Assembly: GCA_002224055.1 (NCBI GenBank)
Contig: AZLU01000060.1
Coordinates: 133,483 to 197,482, forward strand
Direction of reading: 5' to 3'
DNA: 64,000 bases
From: Pezizomycotina sp. ARF18
Lineage: Eukaryota; Ascomycota
In this document: piece by piece, positions 47,409-58,402 of the stretch
Position numbering within the stretch: position 1 is the first letter of the stretch
How the letters are laid out: the number at the start of each line of letters is the position of its first letter
Made by a program: the position numbers and the translations under genes
The notes under the pieces: generated by a model
What the model was told of the DNA's origin: nothing
Database searches by the model: none
What the model saw: only the letters and a program-made list of their open reading frames with translations

Positions 47409-48967
47409 TCAAAAAAAGTGGTGATGATGCGGGCAAATGCGTTCTATATACAGGATGTTGATAAACTTATTGTTTCGCTCACGTTCGAAGAATAGCCTGG
47501 CAAAATGTAGTGCCTCGTCGAAGTTGTCGGCGATTCTCGCGCAATCGCAGTCTTTTGTCCAGTTTCGTGGAAGTTAAGGTTCTTCTTCAGTTTGGAGTCA
47601 AGAAGGACGTGCGGAGTTCCTATGATGGTGGACATGATATGGCCTTTTTTGAAAGGTAAAATCGTTAGTCTCTCTAGCATTAGGTTGAAGTTTATTCAAA
47701 GCAAGACATGTTGGGAATGCAGAGCTTGACGTACCATGTAGACGGTCAGTGATGATAAACCTCGCGCTACCGAGCCATTCAAACCCCTGGACAGCTTTGG
47801 CCCACGCGCGCTGCTTTTCGCCTTTTTCGCGGTGGCCCTTGTCGTTTATGTCAGCGTCGCCAGGGTTTTCCAATCCTGCTTCAGGTACTTCACCTTGCCA
47901 ATAGTGCCACCAAGGTCCAGCATCCCGGAACGACGGGTATCTTCTTGGACTCGCCAGCAGAGATCTCTTTGTCCTTCCGCGCAAGGATCAGCACGTCGTA
48001 CTTCTTCGGCGTGTTGAGTCGGAAATCCGGCCGGCTGCCCCACATGAAAGCGATGTCCGGCGAGAGGGTCTTCATCACGTTGCTCCCCGCCGAAAGCGTC
48101 GTTGATCCAGTTGAAGCTCGGCTGATCGCGGGCGGTGATCTGGATGTCCTTGTGCCCGTTGAACCGCTTCTTCGTCAGGTCGATCTTGTCGCGCTGCGTA
48201 AGGTGGATCGACTGAGGGAACATGCGGATCGGGACGTCGGGAAAGCGTTCGATCATTTCCAGGCGGGCGGGCTGGTCGTCCAGTAGTAGTCGTTGAAGTT
48301 GCCACCGCCGGCCATGATGATGGCCGAGTGAGGTTTGTGCACCTCCAGGGCTTTGGTGAACTTTGGACGTCGCATATCGATTGGCCGGGTGGTGCGAACT
48401 CAGTAGCGTTTGGTTAAGGTATCTAAGGGCCGGCGGGAAAAGGTGAGCAGGTATGCCAATTGAGAGGACAGAGAGCGTGGGGGTTTGTATAGTTCTTACC
48501 TGCACGCCTCCATCGAGGTGATACCCATCGTGCTGAGGAGGATCTCCTGGGCCGCCCAGATGGCAGCATCTCCTTTATTTTCGGTCTCTTGGAAAGATCA
48601 CACGACTGTTAGTTCAAAGGATTCGAAGTGTATCAACCAAAGAATCACAAGCGAGCATCTGGCATCTTCGTCAGACTTACCGAGATAGCCCCAAACGTTC
48701 GCATACCGGATACCTTTCAGCGCCTTCGAGTATACCTCAATGATCTTCTGTTGTAACCGATGACAACATCTTCGCACCCAGTGCTCGGTGGCGTTGTTTT
48801 ATCGTACGAGACGGCCTTCCCGCTCGATCCGGCTCTTTGTGATCCGCCGAAGCTACTTGTGCCCGTGGACGAAGAATAGGCGGGTCTCCCATAGGAATAT
48901 ATATAGAATGACTGTAAATATAAATAGCACCATCCCGAGTACCGGCCACGCTTGGAGAGACTAACAT
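47409..48967 (-). CDS. Polysaccharide pyruvyl transferase, Golgi type II membrane protein
   Basis: A transferase that puts ketal-linked pyruvate from phosphoenolpyruvate on a sugar of a glycan. The fission yeast member (Pvg1) caps galactose on N-glycans in the Golgi. The start is at 48967 (MLVSPS; an ATG at 48998 is an alternative). One membrane anchor follows (AWPVLGMVLFIFTVILYIFL), then a Ser/Gly-rich stem (YSSSTGTSSFGGSQRAGSSG). The catalytic domain opens with KGIRYANVWGYL; after an intron (about 48608-48680) come ENKGDAAIWAAQEILLS, ERFPDVPIRMFPQSIHLTQR, DIAFMWGSRPDFRL and the hallmark FIITDRLHG (about 47740). After a last intron, HIMSTIIGTPHVLLDSKLKK, WTKDCDCARIADNFDEALHF and ARLFFERERNNKFINIL end at 47409. 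Frame breaks include 47563-47565 (TTT that should be TTTT) and two near 47900-48080. It is divergent from the SLC35C-like gene. Confidence 0.85.
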
Positions 48968-50429
48968 GATGGATAGAAAAGAAGCGTATTGTAAACATAA
49001 AATAATATAACGATAAACTTGGCGTTACACTAAAGAAGGGATAATGGAAGAGAAAGGCGGAAGAGGAAGAAAAAGGTTACAACGAAGGTTCAGGATCGCA
49101 TGACAACTTTGACAGAAGTTAGATCCCCGAAAAAAAAATTTTCTAAACAAAAAAAAAAAAAAAAATTTTTTTAAATTCTTTCTTCATCTCTTGTGTGCTC
49201 GAAAAGTGAGAGGATTCTGGAACTTCTCCGATTAATAAAGAGGGCCATTGGCCATTCAGAACAGGACTTCAAGGACTCAGGAGCAGACTGGAACTGGAAC
49301 TGTAGCCCCTTTATTAAAGTGAACGCCGCCGAGAATGCCAAGGAGAAGTAGGAGTTCGAGCAAGATGATGGAACGCCAAGGTCGAGAAGGTAATCTCAGG
49401 TGGTGGTGATATATGTTTTCCCGTGCGAGAGATATGTACTTCGCAGAGGGATTTGAGTGGAAAGCAATGGGGAGAAATTTAAACAGTGATGGACTTTTTG
49501 CTGGACTTGATACAAAACACAAATGCACACGTACTATATGCATACTACATCAGCGTTTAAATGCAGCTTGGAACATTAGGAGATAGAGAGACAGTTAATA
49601 CGATCTTTGATCTCTCGTCTTCTGGTCTTCACGTTGTTTTAGTACGTAAACGCTTCTAAACATGAAACGAAGCAGCCTCTGGTAGTACGATCTTTGTTTT
49701 CCCTATTTCGAAATCTCAAGAACTTCTAACGGCAGCAGCCCTTTTTTTTCTTTCCCTTGTGCTCTCAGGCACAAGATCCGGCTTCCGCTTGCTATCATTG
49801 CCATCGCCTATCAGTTGCTCTTCAGCTTGGCGACCAATTCATCTCGGACAAGAGATTACATGGATGATGCGGCGTCGTCTAGGAATATGAGCATGTGGCT
49901 GAAATTCCTGCTGTAATGTGCCCCTTGCCGAACTCCGAGCCCTTTTTTTCGAGCCTTTCGAGTGCGTTACTGGTACACAAAAGAACTCAATTGGCTTTAA
50001 TTGGCAGCCAGCGCGGTCTTGCCGCGTTTTAGAAATTTCATGAAAATTACAAAATAGAAAGGCGAAAGGGAAGCTTTGGGGACGATCGGAGAAGGGGAGG
50101 GGAAAGAAAGCCGGCCTTCTCTTATTTTACCCCTTTTTTCTACTTACTTTTTGCTCTTTTTACGCAATCCGGTTGGTGAAGATTTCTTCTCTGTCGTCAC
50201 TCCAGATTCAAGAGATTCAAGACTCAAGCCTCCGGTCTTGGTCCATCTGTGTCAATCAATCCTTTTAGTTGTTTATTAGAGTTTTTCGCTGTCTTTGAAA
50301 GTTTTCTTTCTATGGCCTTTTAAATAAAAACCCTTAGCCGCACAGAAAAAGTTTTGTTTTGCCGACCCTTCACAGACCTCACTACCGCACACGTGCCTCT
50401 GTTCGGAGCACGATATCGTTGCGATCACG
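48968..50429. promoter_or_regulatory. Shared upstream region of pyruvyl transferase and sugar transporter
   Basis: A 1.46-kb divergent intergenic region that must hold both promoters. It contains A9, A17 and T7 runs at 49130-49172 and C/T-rich stretches near 50110-50160 before the transporter. A minus-strand 88-codon frame at 49277-49543 with hydrophobic patches is not convincing. Confidence 0.45.
49149..49172. repeat. A17-T7 run
   Basis: A pure A17 run followed directly by T7, in the promoter region of the pyruvyl transferase. A9 at 49131-49139 is close by. Such poly(dA:dT) tracts commonly mark nucleosome-poor promoters in fungi. Confidence 0.7.
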
Positions 50430-51533
50430 ATGAATAATTCTACAAGAACGATGTCGTCCTCCCGTGTTAAGATTGCGTTAACGGTCCTCTTCCACTCTAC
50501 CTGCGCTATCTCCGTCACTCTGATCTCGAAGTCCGCTCTCAATGGCCTGAGTCTCCCGGTATCTTTACTTTTCTTTCAGACAGGGACTCAATTTCTTCTC
50601 CTGACCGCCATTGGTTTTCCCCTGGGCTTGCTCCGGGCGCCGCCGATTCAGGTACGACAAAGCCCTCCTGGACCGGGCGCAATCGCTGCGCTTCCAAGTG
50701 TATTTCAGATTACTAACTAATAGGACGTCTAGATATGGAAGGATCTCACACTCCTAGCAGCGGCTCGGCAGGTCGGCATCCTCGCAAAGACGTTCTGTCT
50801 TGCGGCGGTTGACGCCTCATTCTACCAAATTGCCCGCGGCCTCCTCCTCCCGTTCTCCCTCATACTCTCCTACATATTTCTCAAAAAGGACCAGATGCCG
50901 GCGCTATCGCTTATGGGTTGCGCTCTCGTAATGGCCGGCTTCGGTGCCGGCGTGATAACAGATTCGGCAAAAGGTGGCGTCGCACATACGAGTCCTTGGG
51001 GCATCTTCATGGGTATTGGTAGCAGCTTCACGACGGCGGTTGAAAGCATCGTTGTGAAGAAGTACACGTCGAGCTCCGATCTGGGTATGTGGCAGCTTAT
51101 CTGGATGACTAGTGGGATGCAGCTCATACCTTATGTGCCTTTGCTGTCGCTCAGCGGTGAGGTCTCGAAGCTGTTGGCTGCTTCTGTAGTAAGTTCTCCA
51201 TCTCTGAACCAAATGTATTGTGATCTTGTGGTTTGTTCGCCCTTGGCTGACATTTACGTCTTTTTCTTCTACGTTCAGGCCGACTACTTTTCGTTCATGA
51301 AAACCGCTGTGACCACAGGCTTCGCCTCGCTGCTCCTATCGCTCGCTACGTTCTTACAAATATCCGTAACATCGCCTACGACACACATGATCGTAACGGC
51401 AGCAAGGGGCGTGGCGCAATCCGCTCTTGCCGTGCTTATTTTTTCGGAAAAAGTCTCCACCGGTCGCATCCTTGGCATCATTTTCATCCTGGCGGGGAGC
51501 GGTCTATATGCCTGGGGAAGGATCGTTTATTGA
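50430..51533 (+). CDS. Nucleotide-sugar transporter, SLC35C (GDP-fucose type)-like, DMT superfamily
   Basis: A 10-helix Golgi antiporter of the triose-phosphate/nucleotide-sugar transporter family. The start is at 50430 (MNNSTRTMSSSR; the second Met at 50451 is also possible). Helices include VKIALTVLFHSTCAISVTLI, VSLLFFQTGTQFLLLTAIGF, ASFYQIARGLLLPFSLILSY (the SFYxxxR family region), LSLMGCALVMAGFGAGVI, SFTTAVESIVVKKY and ISVTSPTTHMIVTAARGVAQ. The last helix is ILGIIFILAGSGLYAWGRIV and the stop is at 51533. Introns at about 50653-50732 (between PPIQ and IWKDL) and 51190-51279 (between AASV and ADYF) keep the frame, so the whole coding sequence of about 310 residues reads without any break. 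The closest recognised group is SLC35C1-type GDP-fucose carriers, but the substrate cannot be read from sequence alone. Its place opposite a pyruvyl transferase fits supply of a sugar donor to the same glycan pathway. Confidence 0.85.
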
Positions 51534-52984
51534 ACACCAGGCAGCCCGTTGTGTACGGAAAGGTGGAGAAGGACGAAAAATACCTCGAATTAGAAGAGGG
51601 ATACTCTAAGAAGGAAGATTTGCGGTAGAATCTGTGTTGATGTATATTGGGTTTTGATTTCCGCCGTTATTTCTCATAGACGTATAGATATAAGGATAGC
51701 ATATAGAGGCATTGCATTGTAAGATATCCATATTCAAATTTTATAGAATGAGGCCCACACGACGAGAGCGTGCCTGGTCTCTTTACTTATCAAGTACTTC
51801 ACGCTAGGTAAGATCGCTGTCGGTTGTCGCAAACCGTTCTTCAATGAGGTGTCCCATCTGCGTACAATTCTTCTTCCGGTCGGATTTTCTAGATTTGGTT
51901 GAAGTTGGGCGGGAAACTTGCCAGGAAGCGGGTTAGATTTCATACGCGTACCTGTGACGTGGCTCGACTTATCTACATAAGGCGAATACATGGATTTACG
52001 GCTTGATTGTGACCACCCTGGCACGCGGGGACAAAAGAAGTGACCGACATCCAAAATATTTTGTAGTGATTTTGCACCGCAACAAATTTGAGATGTCGGT
52101 CACTTTTTGGGTCCCCCGCGTGCCTGGCTACTTGGCTACCCTGAAGACACCAGGAACTGCCCAACTAGGAGCAGATCTTGATCTTACATGCTTACATCCT
52201 GGGCAACGAGAGATATCCCTAAAAAGGAAAGCGACACTTCGCCGATGGGACGGTTCCTAAAAGATAAGATATAAATCTCTAAAGGAGGGGGTATTGGAAT
52301 CTGGCGCCCAATCTGCGCTTGCTCCTAGCCATGTTGTGTCTAAGAGATATTTATTCCGCGATCAAATATCTCCTATCAGTCGAAACGCCATCGCTGTACG
52401 CGTACGAAGGATCCTTGTTTCAGAGGTCCAAATTATAGGTAGTATTGGAATTCATAGTTGTACAAAGAAATGAGATTTCTCAAGTGGTTGTTCTAGAAGC
52501 TTTTCCAAGATTTCATCTGGGTCCGTAGTTGAAACTGCTACCTGGATTAACTGTGTTTAAAAAGTCTTCGGATGACCATTTGTGAGCAAACAAACTTCAA
52601 ATTAGGGATATTCTCGAGAGAATCATCCAGGCTGGAACTGCGTGGTCAAGGCAGAGATTGAGAGGCGTGGATAGCCAGGAACGCCGCCCATGTTTCAAAT
52701 ATAGCAAGATTTTCGCAACATCAATGCAGGAGAATGTGTAAAGGTAATGCAAAGTAGCGAGATTAGCCTCGAGATCGTCTCCACGAACCTATAATGAATA
52801 TATATAGTTTTTTAGTCCATTGGCCCTAATGCTTGGAGAATCATAGAGTGGAGAGAGTCTTAAGCGATATCGCCAAAATTTCTTCCCAGAGGGATATTTT
52901 CACCTTCACAAAGAAAACAAAAAGGGTTTCTATGGATTTCACGACCGTTCCTCAGCAGATATAGCCACCCTGCGCGAATCAAAG
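51534..52984. other. Spacer with foldback element
   Basis: No gene is supported. The region carries the imperfect inverted repeat listed separately at 52017-52127. The last 150 bp are probably the promoter and leader of the third rhodopsin-like gene. Confidence 0.45.
52017..52127. repeat. Imperfect 35-bp inverted repeat (foldback)
   Basis: Left arm 52017-52051 (from cctggcacgcgggg to tgaccgacatc) and right arm 52092-52127 (gatgtcggtca to gcgtgcctgg) are reverse complements at about 31 of 35 positions. They surround a 40-base loop. The arms carry the 11-base stretch tgaccgacatc without mismatch. No flanking duplication is obvious. It could be a small MITE-like element, a palindromic operator or a structured RNA. 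Confidence 0.65.
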
Positions 52985-54547
52985 ATGGATCCTCCTCAGC
53001 TCACGTCTATGCACCAACATGTCAATCGGGTCATCTTCTCGGGCCTCGTCGCTTGTTTGGACTCGGGCCTTCCTCGAACCATTGAGATGTCCGAGTGTGT
53101 CAAACTGGTACTAGCTTTCAACGAATCTCACTTCAATACTACTATGAGCCCCAATCCCGGACCGAATGCTAAAGCGTACTTGACGGAGCTATCGAAGAGT
53201 ATTCCTTTATGGCTTCACCATGTTGAAGGAAACCACTTTGGTTACCCATATGCGATCACCTTAGGCACGATTACTTGGGCATTCGTTAGCGTGAGGTTGT
53301 ATTGTCGGAAGTTTGTGACGCCTGGAAGGATTCTACCGGAAGACTGGATATGCTGCATTGCGCTGGTAAGCATGGCGAGAACCGGTATCGAGACATCGCT
53401 CTTACTAATCGACTTTCTCTAGGCAATAAGCTTTCTCACAACGGGACTCTGCTTTGGTGAGTTTCTAAGACGTAGTGGAATAATGGCTGAAATATACCTG
53501 AATATGAAGGCGCTGATGGGCTGATGGTGCGCTTCAGACATGTTACCAATTCTTAACAAACATGAATGGGATCTGGCGGGTTATGAGATACAAAAGCTTG
53601 TCTTGGTGAGTTGACATGTCGAGATACAAAACCGAGTTTCAGTGATGGATCGAGTTCTAACATGATTAATAGTTCTGGTTTATCATCACCATACTAGGGA
53701 TCGTCAACTACCTTGCAGTCAAAATGGTGTACTTTGTCTGCTATTACAGACTCATGGATCAGATAGGACCTTCAGGATTTGGCTGCTCACCTACGGGGTT
53801 TTCTTCGGCATATACTGTGTTGCTGGGATATTAATGTCAATTTCACTTGTAGACCGATCGACGTCTGGAACCACATAACGGAGCGGAAATGCGTACACGG
53901 GGAATCTCATTGCTTGCCGGAGGAGTGGCGATGATGTTAACTGATATATATCTTATGTAAGTTTCCTGAGTCGTTCCTCAACGTGAGAGGAGTTGTGAAG
54001 AAGAAATCATTCTGACTGATTTCGTCGACGCAGGGTACGACCTATCTGGCAAGTTCGAAGGATGAGTTTCCCCAGGAAGGAAAAATGGCTACTCATTGGA
54101 CTTTTCGGCGCTAGCGGCGTGTAAGTTGCCTTCGTTTTATCCATGTCAAGGGAAGTGGGCCGGCTGACATCAACAACCTCGTAATAGAATTCCAGTACTA
54201 TCGGTAATGCGGCTGATTTCTTTGCACGAGGCGAACTTTAAATACCTCTACGGCGCATGAACGACGTGAAGTGAATGTCAAAGTTTTTAACCGGTTTCTT
54301 GTTTGCATTTGTTTCCCTTCGGCGTACCAGGTTCGAGATATATTTATCAATCATCGTATCCTGCGCGCCAGCGGTGAAATCACTCTTTACACACAGGGAC
54401 AAACACGGTTTTGGGAAAAGTGTTAGGGAAGTCTCGGTTGCCACCTCGAACAAGCCTGAGGCGGGCGGGCGAGATTCTAAGGCGACATCTGCTCTCAGTC
54501 CGACGCAAGAAGGCTTACGCCTGCAGTCCATCATACACGTGATGTGA
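52985..54547 (+). CDS. Fungal rhodopsin-domain 7TM protein (copy 3)
   Basis: Same family as the genes at 33.3 and 39.6 kb. The ATG at 52985 gives MDPPQLTSMHQHVNRV and an unusually long N-terminal part with two N-glycosylation sequons (NES, NTT). Then come PYAITLGTITWAFVSVRLYC (helix 1) and ILPEDWICCIAL (helix 2). An intron at 53366-53422 follows, then AISFLTTGLCFG. After further introns, VLFWFIITILGIVNYLAVKM and VYFVCYYRLMDQIG (helix 3) lead on to FTCRPIDVWNHITERKC (about 53845), the conserved extracellular Cys-Pro...Trp motif. KEKWLLIGLFGASGV, VMRLISLHEANFKY, helix 7 (FEIYLSIIVSCAPAVKSLF) and a polar tail ending at 54547 complete it. About seven exons. At least one frame change lies near 53810-53940. 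Confidence 0.75.
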
Positions 54548-54687
54548 GATGCACTGAGTCGTGGTTGTTAAAAGAGATTTGTATATAGAATGCTTTAAAA
54601 ACTGTAAATACTTTTTGATTTCATACAGAATAAGGTACATCTCAATCTGAAGTTAGAAGCAACTGAATAAAAACCAGACCGCGTACA

Positions 54688-55634
54688 TTACAAGTAAACG
54701 TGAAAAGGTTTGTACTTGATAGAACTACGCCTCCTTCTAAGGGGAATAGCGAAACCCGCCATTCCTTCTAGAATTCTAATCTTGCGGCTATCGAAGAGCT
54801 TATTCTGGTAGTGAAGATATGCAGACATCGCCCCGGTAATGGAAATGAAGAGGATATTCAAAGCGATGATGGTCCAGAGGCCATGGATATACCGCTAGAG
54901 AACACGTTAGTGGAGAATTCGTCTGATGCGAAATCGCTAATCGGGAAACTTACGGAGAGTCCTTAGCACTGAAGACCGTCGAAGCTGTGATACCGCCAGC
55001 GGCCCCAACGATATCATCAACGCTGATGTGATGGCGCGTTTCGACTGGCAAACGATCTGGTTTTGCCCATAAGCGATGGTGCCGGGATGTTGGCTTGAGT
55101 TCCAGCGCAAGCGAAGAAGGTACCGAAGTAACGGACCGCTCATTGGAGTTTTCAAGTTAGTTAAAGAAATTCGTAAAAGCATAGCGGTTGAGGCTTACCT
55201 GGTGTTTTGGCGTATAAAACGAGAGCGAGGCCGATGATAGCAACGACCGCTTGGAAGATCATGAAAGGCCATCGGATCTTTAGTCTGTCCGACATTTTGG
55301 CGTTGATAACGCAGACCAAAATCGTGAAGGCGTAGGGAGGACAGATCAGCGGGCATGAAGAATGATAGAGAATAAATACCACAAGTCCCGTGTTAGCAGC
55401 GAGTCTGAGGAATATAACAGGCGGAAAATGCATCGACGTACCTGTCGAGGAATGACATGGCGGAGATAAGACACAACACAGGAAGTATCCTCCAGTCAAG
55501 TTTTCTCCGTAACTTGAGCTCGTCCTCATTGGACCAATCTTTCACTACATCTTCCCTGGCAGTGGAACATTCGCTGCGCTAGATTGCTCCTCGACATTTT
55601 CGTCAACGCTGAGGTGTTTTTCGTTGTCACTCAT
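54688..55634 (-). pseudogene. Internally deleted MFS transporter, Dal5-like
   Basis: An anion:cation symporter of the allantoate permease (Dal5) group of MFS, which imports organic acids, vitamins or ureides. The ATG at 55634 gives MSDNEKHLSVDENVEEQSSA, and after a stop or frame change ELKLRRKLDWRILPVLCLIS leads to SFLDR, the usual tail and helix 1. Within about 100 bases the sequence jumps to CPLICPPYAFTILVCVINAK, MSDRLKIRWPFMIFQAVVAI and GLALVLYAKTPG, which belong to helices 8-10. Then follow AYGQNQIVCQSKRAITSALM, RYIHGLWTIIALNILFISIT and a polar end at 54688. Helices 2-7 and the central loop, some 250 residues, are missing, so this is a true deletion and not a base-calling problem. It should be non-functional as a transporter. 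Confidence 0.7.
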
Positions 55635-57214
55635 TGATCGTTTAGACAAATGTGGCAGGAAAGAAAGGAAGTAGAGAGGAAAGAATTGGAGAATGAGAGA
55701 TGAGGAAGGTCTCGGAGAAAGCGATATTCAGAGAACAACTACTTAGCAGATGAAACACTCCCGGGACTCTGGACAATCTAATATACCCTGATTTCGAGGA
55801 CTATGACTTCTGCAATAAGTCGACCATGTTTATCTATGCTCGAATCTAAGGGCAGAATCTCCTTTTGGAAGTGAGTCAAAGCTAGAGACTCGGAGCCTGG
55901 GTGACAGGGAAACGATCACCTACATCTGCAACTGCATTTGGCATTTCGACTTTTCACAACTATGTCGAGCCTCGTGCTCCTACCTAAGCGAGAGATACGT
56001 GTAGATCTACCCAGCGGAGAAAGATACCGTGTATGCAGCTCGTTCTTGTCCGGTCGCTGCTGTGATGATCGTACTGCTGTGTACTAAATGTTTCTTTTTT
56101 TTTTCCCGATACTCAGAAAAATCGAAGAAGAAATCGCTCAGCTTCGAATGCCGCACGGCCGTTGAACAAACGCTGCTCCTGCTAAGCCTGATTGGGTTTA
56201 ATGTCAGAGGATCGCGTTAATCTCTACCTGAAGAATGCCCTTTTCCTATTAGCTAGAAAGGGACTTCAGGAGGCCGACTGGATGAGGCTTACCCCCGCTT
56301 TCAATTTCACCATTTCAGCTGAACTTTGCACCCTTTTCCACACGAAGAACACGCTTAACTGCATGCATGACTCGGTGGAAAAAGGAGAAAATGTTTCCGA
56401 GCCCTGGAATGCTTGGCCTGAGCGGATCTGCATCGAAGCAGGATGGCCCATTGAAGAATTTGTCGAAGTGTGTTTGTTTCCCACTGTTCTATTCGTCTGG
56501 GCAAGCGAAAGAGAGTTAAAACTGGGAGGCAGTGCCGACATAAACCTTTCAGAAACGATCTTTTGTATATATGCGTGAAGCCACTGACGTTTATTCAGCA
56601 GCGCTTTGTCGGACTGCCCGTTTCACAGAGTTTAGGGTTCTCCCTGCGAGCCCCACTGGGCTTAAGGTTTTAATACTCTTACAGAAAAGCCATCCGCTTC
56701 AGAGATTTCGGTTCTTGTAGCCTAGTCTGCTTTGAGTGAGATAACGCTACTCGGGATACGGACATGCATGAGGAGACTCCTGTCGTAGGGCACGCCGACC
56801 ATGGTTAGCTAGGATCGGGATATCAGTTTAAGGTAAAGTGAGCAAAATAAGCGAAGTGAGCCCTTGGATCCACTCCTGTTGGATCTCGGTAGACTCGGAG
56901 ATGAAGTACGAGGCAGATTGTCAGCAAAGTCTATTGATCTACATTCGGCTAGTATTGAAGTCGCTTGTTGTCGATAGATGAGCATCTTCATATGGTCGGT
57001 ATGCGTTTCCAAAATATTTCACACTGGTTGATAGTATACATTGAGGCCAGATGTTTGAAAGTCTATATATGTTGCCTCCTATTCCACTTGAGCATGATTC
57101 TTTTGACCATATCAACGACCGCCTTTCTCATTTCCAAGCTCTCATTATCTCCCTTAAAATCACAATCTTCCTCTTCACCCTATTCACACAACTTTAAGCC
57201 TTTCGAACGTGATA
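55635..57214. other. Spacer, no supported gene
   Basis: About 1.6 kb. A plus-strand frame of 128 codons at 56192-56578 (starts MGLMSEDRVNLYLKN) has no motif; it may be chance. A T13 run lies near 56094. C/T-rich sequence at 57110-57190 looks like the leader of the methyltransferase gene. Confidence 0.4.
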
Positions 57215-58402
57215 ATGACTGTCACTGAGAGAACACACGCGATGGTAAACGATGAGAAGCTCCTACGAGCGTATATCTTACCTCAGGATCCCACAGGAGA
57301 AAGAACAAGGTAGGCTAGCTATGCAAGCTTGCAAGTTCCTTGAGACTTCAATTTCTCAATGCTAATATCTTCTGCCCAGGCTCCAAGCCTTCCACACGTT
57401 CTTCAATCATATCTTCCATGGCGAAATGATAAGAGAAAAGCACTTGGTGACATTGCGGCCATCGCAAAAGCCGAAGGCCGACCGCTGATGGTTGCGGACG
57501 TGGGACAGGAACAGCGTCAGTATTCGTTAATCCTTCCAGGGTTCTGAATGTATCTCGTATCTAACATTCCTTCGAAGTGTTTGGCCACTTCACGTTGCCC
57601 AGACCCTGGCACGGAAAGATATCGATGCCAATATCACGGCTACGACTTGATATCGACAAGTTCCAGCTCAAGTTCCAGAAAACATTGATCTCCGAGTCTG
57701 GAACGTCAACGACTCTCCGGAAGAAGGATGGAAAGGCAAATACGACTACGTTCACATTCGGCTTTTCGTGGCTGCAATTCCCATCAAGCAGATCCCAGTT
57801 GTTATCGAACACGCTAAGGAGCTTCTACGTGAGAATTAAAAACCTCTTCTCATGGGGTAACCATGACGTGCTACTAACTCGCTCTACGATAATAGGTCCC
57901 GGGGTTACCTCGATTGGGTTGACGGAAGCTCGGGATACTGTCGGGTATCGCCAGGCAATCCCTGGACAGAAATTGGAAGACAGGGATTTATCTCGCATCT
58001 GAGAGTCATGGGAAAGGACCCATAGTAAGTTGACTAATCTATCAATCCGTATGCATCTCGGTCTTGAATTTCAGTCACTAATGCCTTGGACGATAGTTTA
58101 CGGACCACCTTGGCGACCTGTTGACGGAAGCAGGATTCCGTAATTTGGAAGTGAAGCATCACACTCCTGACGATATGGAGGACCTTCCGCACGATATCAA
58201 AGTAGCATTGACACACGCACTCGCTGGCGCAACCTACGGTGTTCTTAGAAATGCCAGCAAGTCGGATAACAAGATTCTTAGAGCAGCAATGCCCGTGAAG
58301 ACCGCGGAGGAGGCGGAAGAACTGATAGCTCATTCCGAGCAGGAGGTACGCGATGGCTGCACGTTCACAATACCCATCTCAAGGTTCCTGAGCCAGAAGT
58401 AA
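57215..58402 (+). CDS. SAM-dependent methyltransferase (LaeA/TdiE-like class I fold)
   Basis: The ATG at 57215 starts MTVTERTHAMVNDEKLLRAY. After an intron (about 57309-57379) come RLQAFHTFFNHIFHGEMI and KALGDIAAIAKAEGRPLMVA. The SAM-binding motif I reads VADVG-GTA when one A is added at 57505 (VADVGTGTA), directly before the next donor gtcagt. Exon 3 holds WPLHVAQTLARKDIDANITG, ENIDLRVWNVNDSPEEGW and GKYDYVHIRLFVAAIP, the usual acidic-loop and motif regions. GPGGYLDWVD (about 57898), FTDHLGDLLTEAGFRNLEVK and the C-terminus ISRFLSQK (stop 58402) follow. Fungal relatives methylate secondary metabolites or act in their control. The substrate is unknown and no biosynthetic core gene is near. Frame changes occur at about 57440, 57505, 57630, 57710, 57905 and 58020. 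Length, about 310 residues, is normal. Confidence 0.75.

Noticed and set aside
56192-56578. 128-codon plus-strand open frame
   Set aside because: No domain or family resemblance, and the opposite strand is open over most of it.
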